Source: Bacteroidales bacterium (GTDB lineage Bacteria; Bacteroidota; Bacteroidia; Bacteroidales; WCHB1-69). From it: a stretch of 36,195 nucleotides of DNA. The DNA lies in assembly GCA_017964255.1 (NCBI GenBank), contig JAGCSI010000067.1, positions 1 to 36,195 of the forward strand, given 5' to 3'. Position numbers and translations under genes: made by a program. This document shows, one piece after another, positions 31,156 to 36,195 of this stretch. The notes beneath the pieces were generated by a model. It was not told where the DNA came from and made no database searches. It saw only the letters and a program-made list of their open reading frames with translations. Position 1 is the first letter of the stretch. Each line of letters starts with the position of its first letter.

Positions 31156-33774
31156 ATGATAAAAAAACTATTATTCGGTGTTGCAATAGCTTTATTATTA
31201 GTGTCTTGCGGAAAGCATTTTATCAGCGACAGGGACTATCGGAAACAGGTGCATCAGGATTTCTTGCAGCGGCAGGAACTGGCACAAGGGCGCAGTGAAG
31301 CCTTGTTTGACATTTTCAAGCAGAAACTGACCATGGAGGAGAAAGAGGCACTTGAATTCCTGTATGCCTACATGCCCCTCAGCGACTTGGCCGACTATGA
31401 CGGTGACTTCTTTTTAGGGCAGGTGCGTACTGCTTTGCAAGCCCGCGACACCTTTAGCTGGGGTCGCACGGTACCAGAAGATATCTTCCGACATTTTGTG
31501 CTGGTTTATCGTGTGAACAACGAGAACCTGGACAGTGCCAGACAGGTGTTTTTCAATGAGTTAAAGCCTCGCATCAAGAATATGTCCATGTATGACGCCG
31601 CCTTGGAGGTGAACCACTGGTGTCACGAGAAGGTGGCTTACCGTCCCTCCGACAGTCGCACCTCTGCCCCACTCGCCACCGTCCGCACCGCCTTGGGCCG
31701 CTGTGGTGAGGAGTCTACCTTCACCGTCACCGCCCTCCGCGCTGTCGGCATCCCCGCTCGCCAATGCTACACGCCCCGCTGGGCACACACCGACGACAAC
31801 CACGCCTGGGTAGAGGTCTGGGTGAACGGCCAATGGTATTTCATGGGCGCCTGCGAACCCGATCCGGAGCTGAATATGGGATGGTTCGCCATTCCCTCTA
31901 CCCGCACCATGATGGTGCATTCCGTTGCCTTTGGAAAATACAACGGTTCTGAAGAAGTTACCCAGCAAACTGACCTCTTCTCTCGCATCAACATGCTCTC
32001 TAATTATGCTGATACTAAGAAGATTACCGTGCAGGTACTCGACCATGACTTCAATCCTGTTGAAGGAGCTACCGTCAAATTCAAGCTCTATAATTATGCC
32101 GAATACTACCCTATCGCCACACAAACCACTGACAAAAACGGCATTGCCCATCTTACCACGGGTATAGGCAGTCTGCTGATATGGGCTACCGACGGCTACC
32201 ATTACAACTATGCGCCTCTGGATATACACCAGCAGGATTCTATCGCCATCAGTCTCGATCGACTGCCGTACGAAAGCTACAAAGAATTGTTCACCATGGT
32301 ACCCCCTGCGGGGAAAAGCAGTGTAACTGTTGCCGACAAAGCAAAATCGGAGCGCAACGCCCACCGGCTGCAGTACGAGGATTCGCTGCGCAACGCTTAC
32401 ATGGCGACTTTCAAAACCGAAGCGGATGCCGCCGACATCGTGAACGAGAATCTTACTACCGAACAGATTGGCTACTTCCTGAAGAAAAGCGAGGGTAACT
32501 ACGCCGAGCTCATCGACTTTCTGAACATGCATCAGCAAAAAGACCGTTATTTGTATTTATATGATTTTTTGAATTCATTATCAGATAAAGACTTAAGAGA
32601 CTTTTCTAAAGAAATACTTGAAGACCATATCACCCAATTCAAAGAGACAGAAGATCCTTATTCATTATATATTTATAAGAAAGGTATCATCTCCCCGCGC
32701 ATTGCCAATGAAGGACTCAGACCTTGGCGTAGCTATTTAAAGGAGCATCTGACCCAGGACATGGTGATGAACCCCAACTATCAGAATGTCAAGCAGTGGA
32801 TGGAGCATAATATCACCCTCGACGACGAAGGCAACTATTACAACTGCCCTATCTCCCCCATCGGCGTATATGAATTGCGTCGGGCGGATGCACATTCACG
32901 CGATATCTTCTTTGTGGCGGCTTGCCGCGCCCTGAACATTCCCGCATACATGGATAATGCTACTGGTCAATTATTTGCCTATGACAAGAGCCAATGGCAT
33001 ATCGTCAATTTCGGTCCGGCAAAGAAGGAGATTCCTACAGGCACTGTGGTGATTCACTATGATAAAAAACAGAAGCTGCAGCCCGTTTACTGGACTCATT
33101 TCACCATTGCAAAATACGATGAAAGCGAAGGCGATTTTATCACTTTCGACTATGAAAACGACCCGCGAGTAAGCACTTTCCCCATTACTTTGGAGCTGGA
33201 AAGAGGCTATTACATGCTGTCCACTGGCAACCGCTACACCGACGGAACGGCCCTGTCTCGCATTGAGTTTTTCTATGTCAAACCAGACAAACAAATTGAT
33301 TTGGATTTGATTATCAGGGATTTGGACGAACAGAATTCCGATTATGGCCAAATCGATTTACAGTACAGATTAGCAGAAAATTACGGGAAGAAGACGGTCA
33401 AAGAGCTGACCAAAGGCCACCCTTTGTTGCTCTGCTTCATCGACCCGAGTCGCGAGCCCAGCAAACACCTGTTGAAAGACATCGCCTCTCATGCCCGCGA
33501 GTTTGAGCAGCGTGGCTATGCGGTAATTTTTGTGGTGCCCGGAGACAAAAACGCGGCGGATTTCAACTTCAGCAACTGGAAATTGCCCGCTCAGAGTGAA
33601 TTGGTGGAGGATGAGGGCAAACAATGGCAGAACAATGTGCTAACACACACCAAATCAACATTTACCGACAATTATCCACTGGTGATTTTCGCCGACAAAG
33701 AAGGCAAGATTCTCTTCAAGAGTGAAGGTTACCGCATCGGCACCGGCAATGAAATATTACAGAAAATGCATTGA
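31156..33774 (+). CDS. transglutaminase-like lipoprotein with a second, degenerate core
   Basis: 872 residues. The signal peptide ends in lipobox LLVSC (Cys18), so it is a lipoprotein, probably in the outer membrane. A transglutaminase-like (papain-fold) domain lies at about 140-260: Cys183 in GRCGEESTFTVTALRAVGIP, His216 in DDNHAWVEVW, and Glu234 or Asp236 in GACEPDPE as the third residue. An Ig-like carboxypeptidase-regulatory-type domain (about 290-370) follows. Around 570-615 a second core-like stretch (HSRDIFFVAACRALNIPAY) aligns with the first but has Ala579 in place of the Cys. The last 120 residues look thioredoxin-like (HPLLLCFIDPSREPSKHLL) without a CxxC. It probably cleaves or rearranges peptides in the periplasm or at the surface; substrate unknown. 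Confidence 0.9.
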   Translation: MIKKLLFGVAIALLLVSCGKHFISDRDYRKQVHQDFLQRQELAQGRSEALFDIFKQKLTMEEKEALEFLYAYMPLSDLADYDGDFFLGQVRTALQARDTFSWGRTVPEDIFRHFVLVYRVNNENLDSARQVFFNELKPRIKNMSMYDAALEVNHWCHEKVAYRPSDSRTSAPLATVRTALGRCGEESTFTVTALRAVGIPARQCYTPRWAHTDDNHAWVEVWVNGQWYFMGACEPDPELNMGWFAIPSTRTMMVHSVAFGKYNGSEEVTQQTDLFSRINMLSNYADTKKITVQVLDHDFNPVEGATVKFKLYNYAEYYPIATQTTDKNGIAHLTTGIGSLLIWATDGYHYNYAPLDIHQQDSIAISLDRLPYESYKELFTMVPPAGKSSVTVADKAKSERNAHRLQYEDSLRNAYMATFKTEADAADIVNENLTTEQIGYFLKKSEGNYAELIDFLNMHQQKDRYLYLYDFLNSLSDKDLRDFSKEILEDHITQFKETEDPYSLYIYKKGIISPRIANEGLRPWRSYLKEHLTQDMVMNPNYQNVKQWMEHNITLDDEGNYYNCPISPIGVYELRRADAHSRDIFFVAACRALNIPAYMDNATGQLFAYDKSQWHIVNFGPAKKEIPTGTVVIHYDKKQKLQPVYWTHFTIAKYDESEGDFITFDYENDPRVSTFPITLELERGYYMLSTGNRYTDGTALSRIEFFYVKPDKQIDLDLIIRDLDEQNSDYGQIDLQYRLAENYGKKTVKELTKGHPLLLCFIDPSREPSKHLLKDIASHAREFEQRGYAVIFVVPGDKNAADFNFSNWKLPAQSELVEDEGKQWQNNVLTHTKSTFTDNYPLVIFADKEGKILFKSEGYRIGTGNEILQKMH

Positions 33775-33788
33775 CGTTTCACATCATG

Positions 33789-33866
33789 TAGAGACGTTTC
33801 CTGAAACGTCTCCGGAACAAAATAACCCAAAATTGACATAGAGACGTTTCAGGGAACGTCTCTACA
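33789..33866. repeat. pair of gagacgttt palindromes between lipoprotein and next gene
   Basis: gagacgtttc-ct-gaaacgtctc (33791-33812) and tagagacgtt-tcaggg-aacgtctcta (33839-33864). Each is a near-perfect hairpin and the two are variants of one unit. No T-run follows, so they are not classical terminators. Confidence 0.85.
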
Positions 33867-33904
33867 GACAATAAAATCATTTACCTTTTCGTTATTCAAA
33901 ACGG

Positions 33905-34714
33905 ATGAAAAAAATTTCAAGAAATATGCTGATCCTCCTCATGACCCTGTTGCTTTGCATGATGGGCGCCAAAGCCCAGCAGCCTTCCACTCCTGTGGTC
34001 ATAGAGCAAATTGCGCAAAGTATTGCCGTGGATCCGCAAGGCAATATCTACGCTGTGAACGACGCAACTCTATACAAATACGCTCCCGACGGCACCCTAC
34101 TCTATACCTATAATGACAATCTGTTGGGTCATATTTCCTCTATCGATGTGGACAACCCTTTGAAAATCATGTTATTCTACCATGATGCCGGCTTCATCGT
34201 GTTCCTGAACGACAAGCTTTCTGCTATTGGCGACAAGGTTGATCTGTTTTCCAAGGGATTAACGACTATTGGCCTAGCTACTTATTCCACTAAAAACGAG
34301 CTGATTTTGTACGATGAAAGCAATACCGACCTCATTTTGATGGATTTCTATTTCAGGGAGAAAGAACGGATTCATTATGATTTCACTGAATTTCAGCCGA
34401 TTCAGTTGACCAATGTGAATGAAAAAATAAATGTGATGCAAGACCCGCGGCAGGGAGTGTTCTTTTTTGACAATTTCGGCACCTTTGATAAAAATATCGC
34501 CATTACCTCTGAACTTCCTATTCAAATTGTCAAAGACAATATATTATATGTAAAAGACAATCAGTTAAACAGATATAACTATCAACGATTAGAGCAACAA
34601 CAGCTCTGCGAGATTCCTGAAGAAGTTGTTCAAGTGCTTGTTTATCAAGACAAAATCATTTTGTTGGATGATAAATCCATAAAAATTATTCAGCAGGATA
34701 AGAATCAGAAATAA
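33905..34714 (+). CDS. small exported protein, beta-propeller-like, function unknown
   Basis: 269 residues. Signal peptide about 1-24 (MKKISRNMLILLMTLLLCMM, cleavage after GAKAQ). The mature part has repeated strand units such as SIAVDPQGNIYAVNDATLYK, GTLLYTYN and NELILYDESNTDLILMD, which suggest a small propeller (SMP-30/NHL-like); I cannot name a family. No lipobox. It lies 130 bases after the transglutaminase-like gene with a palindrome pair between, and 98 bases before the SIMPL gene. Conserved as a likely real gene by signal peptide and codon use; ligand or role unknown. Confidence 0.85.
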   Translation: MKKISRNMLILLMTLLLCMMGAKAQQPSTPVVIEQIAQSIAVDPQGNIYAVNDATLYKYAPDGTLLYTYNDNLLGHISSIDVDNPLKIMLFYHDAGFIVFLNDKLSAIGDKVDLFSKGLTTIGLATYSTKNELILYDESNTDLILMDFYFREKERIHYDFTEFQPIQLTNVNEKINVMQDPRQGVFFFDNFGTFDKNIAITSELPIQIVKDNILYVKDNQLNRYNYQRLEQQQLCEIPEEVVQVLVYQDKIILLDDKSIKIIQQDKNQK

Positions 34715-34721
34715 ATTTGAC

Positions 34722-34736
34722 TATCTTTGCAAAGAT
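34722..34736 (+). promoter_or_regulatory. -7 element inside a 14-base perfect palindrome upstream of the SIMPL gene
   Basis: TATCTTTG (34722-34729) fits TAnnTTTG. It overlaps atctttgcaaagat (34723-34736), a perfect palindrome, so the same motif is readable on both strands. No TTG at -33 is seen. The leader to the ATG at 34813 would be about 75 bases. Confidence 0.5.
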
Positions 34737-34812
34737 GAATTGAGCCGTAGGAGCTGGAGACACGGGATAGAATTCAAAAAGACAATTATTCACAACCATA
34801 AAATTCAATATC

Positions 34813-35553
34813 ATGAAAAAAACAGGCGTAATCATCGGAATTATCGCAGCCGTGGCATTTTTTGCCGCTGTATGGGTTGCAGGTTATTACTTCTACAAGA
34901 CCAAAGGTCCTGCCAAAACCATGTCGGTAGTGGGTTTGGCTGAACAGGATTTTGAATCGGACTTGATTGTATGGGACTTGAACTATTCCGTTCGGAACAT
35001 GAACATGAAAGATGCGTACAGTATGCTCAAGCAACAGAACAATGTGGTGAAAGAGTATCTGAAAAGCAAAGGTCTCAGCGATGACGAAATGATTTTCAAC
35101 GCCGTGACCCACTATGCCGATAACGACTGGGAATGGAATGAAACCGCCAGAAGAAGTTTTGAGGTTTTCAAAGGCTATGTACTCACCCAGAGCATCCGTA
35201 TAGAATCCACTGACGTAGAGAAAGTTGAGAAGATCTCACGCGAAGTCACCGAATTGTTAGACCAAGGTATTCAAATTGACGGGAACAATGTGTCTTATTA
35301 TTATACCAAGTTGGCTGACCTGAAGATTGAGATGCTGGCCAATGCCACCAAGGATGCCCGCAACCGCGCCGAAACCATCGCCAAAAACGCCGGTTCAAGC
35401 CTTGGAGGTTTGAAAACCGCCAATATGGGGGTATTCCAGATTACGGCTCCCAACTCTGCTGACGAGGATTACTCATGGGGTGGTACCTTCAACACCAGCT
35501 CCAAACAAAAGAGAGCCAGCATTAACATGAAGCTCACTTATTACGTCAAATAA
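34813..35553 (+). CDS. SIMPL-domain (DUF541) periplasmic protein
   Basis: 246 residues. One N-terminal membrane helix (about 5-27, GVIIGIIAAVAFFAAVWVAG) anchors it, followed by the SIMPL/DUF541 domain: MSVVGLAEQDFESDLIVWDL near the start, a central YVLTQSIRIESTDVEKVEKI and the conserved LANATKDARNRAETIAKNAG. Family members form periplasmic oligomers in some bacteria (for example YggE, linked to oxidative stress in E. coli, and BP26), but the molecular function is not known. It ends with strand-rich ASINMKLTYYVK. pepD follows after 51 bases and could be co-transcribed. Confidence 0.93.
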   Translation: MKKTGVIIGIIAAVAFFAAVWVAGYYFYKTKGPAKTMSVVGLAEQDFESDLIVWDLNYSVRNMNMKDAYSMLKQQNNVVKEYLKSKGLSDDEMIFNAVTHYADNDWEWNETARRSFEVFKGYVLTQSIRIESTDVEKVEKISREVTELLDQGIQIDGNNVSYYYTKLADLKIEMLANATKDARNRAETIAKNAGSSLGGLKTANMGVFQITAPNSADEDYSWGGTFNTSSKQKRASINMKLTYYVK

Positions 35554-35604
35554 TTGACATTTAGCTATTTGAATTTCAGAAAAAAAATAATAAACGAAAA
35601 AAAC

Positions 35605-36195
35605 ATGGCAAACTTAGAACCTAAAATTGTATTCGATTTCTTCGATGAAATCTGTAAAGTTCCCCGTCCCTCCAAGAAAGAGGAAAAAATCTCCGCATGG
35701 CTGGTTGAAACCGGCAAGAAATTAGGCTTGGAGACCAAACGCGACAAAATCGGTAACGTGCTGATTAGCAAGCCCGCCACTCCTGGTAAGGAGAATGTGA
35801 CCCCAATCATTTTCCAGGCTCACATGGACATGGTTTGCGAGAAGAACAACGACACCAAGTTTGACTTCGAGAAAGACGCCATCCAGTCGTATGTGGACGG
35901 CGAATGGATGAAGGCCAAAGGCACCACCCTGGGTGCCGACGACGGTATCGGCATGGCCATGGCATTGGCAATTCTGGCATCCAAAGACCTGGAACACGGT
36001 CCGGTAGAATGTCTTTTCACAGTAGATGAAGAGACTGGTCTGACCGGTGCGTTTGCCCTCGAACCCGGATTCATGAAAGGCAAAATGTTGCTCAACCTTG
36101 ACTCTGAAGACGAAGGCCAGTTCTTTATCGGCTGCGCCGGTGGCAAAGACACCGTGGCTACTTTCGACTGCGAATGGGATGAAGATATCGACAAG
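35605..36195 (+). CDS. pepD: aminoacyl-histidine dipeptidase PepD, N-terminal part (cut by window edge)
   Basis: The first 197 residues are present, and the frame is open to the last base. It is an M20C-family metallopeptidase that cleaves Xaa-His and related dipeptides in the cytosol. Visible motifs: VPRPSKKEEKISAWL near the N-terminus, the first metal-binding FQAHMDMVCEK (His72, Asp74), the bridging GADDGIGMAMA, and catalytic DEETGLTGA. Each matches the pattern of PepD. The ATG at 35605 is the only reasonable start; it follows an A-rich leader. The C-terminal half with the lid domain and remaining metal ligand is outside the window. Confidence 0.94.
   Translation, partial: MANLEPKIVFDFFDEICKVPRPSKKEEKISAWLVETGKKLGLETKRDKIGNVLISKPATPGKENVTPIIFQAHMDMVCEKNNDTKFDFEKDAIQSYVDGEWMKAKGTTLGADDGIGMAMALAILASKDLEHGPVECLFTVDEETGLTGAFALEPGFMKGKMLLNLDSEDEGQFFIGCAGGKDTVATFDCEWDEDIDK

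Noticed and set aside
31561-32538. 325-codon frame antisense to the transglutaminase-like gene
   Set aside because: Opposes the C-rich catalytic core; product is Gly/Val/Arg-rich with no domain, and the plus frame has clear catalytic motifs.
33791-33864. Intrinsic terminators after the transglutaminase-like gene
   Set aside because: Stems are good but no T-run follows either of them.

Overview
The window looks like chromosomal DNA of a member of the Bacteroidota, most likely order Bacteroidales. The evidence is: promoters of the TTTG-N19/20-TAnnTTTG type and no obvious Shine-Dalgarno sequences; a secreted protein ending in a gliding-motility (CHU_C, type IX secretion type B) sorting domain; a PUR-type DUF3276 protein; a FeoA-FeoB fusion; and AATTAG-type intergenic arrays. 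I cannot name a genus. No complete transposase, prophage, CRISPR array, tRNA or rRNA was seen. Both ends of the window cut a gene (parA on the left, pepD on the right).

Layout. 1-2494 (minus): yidC, a DUF3276 gene and the first codons of parA. 2598-4524 (plus): htpG behind a sigma-54-type promoter. 4525-5124: a repeat-filled convergent gap. 5125-7396 (minus): an ECF sigma factor, its zinc-finger anti-sigma factor and an exported 441-residue protein, an apparent three-gene operon. 7566-9578 (minus): a small GlsB-type membrane protein directly followed by a type IX secreted protein. 9806-18960 (plus): GAPDH, a 1365-residue dikinase-like protein, a second divergent GAPDH, feoAB and a small Cys-rich Feo-associated protein, closed by a strong terminator. 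18990-27538 (minus): valS followed 11 bases later by a three-gene RND efflux system. 27988-29685 (minus): a small helical protein, ferritin and a PrsW-like membrane protease. 29928-30605 (plus): cutC. 31156-36195 (plus): a large transglutaminase-like lipoprotein, a small exported protein, a SIMPL-domain protein and the start of pepD.

Themes. Iron handling recurs (FeoAB import, ferritin storage). The two GAPDHs flank a protein with the ATP-grasp and phosphohistidine domains of pyruvate phosphate dikinase but without its PEP/pyruvate barrel, and with about 860 unassigned N-terminal residues; this is the best candidate for an undescribed function. Envelope functions are also well represented (YidC, RND pump, T9SS cargo, sigma/anti-sigma pair).

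The most unusual non-coding signal is a set of intergenic hairpin repeats. A module of three consecutive hairpins occurs five times at three loci, with stems that change in both arms together. Nearly every small hairpin in the window, in several otherwise unrelated repeat types, has a three-base GNA loop closed by a C-G pair on one strand, or a GNNA four-base loop. AATTAG arrays start exactly at the stop codon of three unrelated genes.
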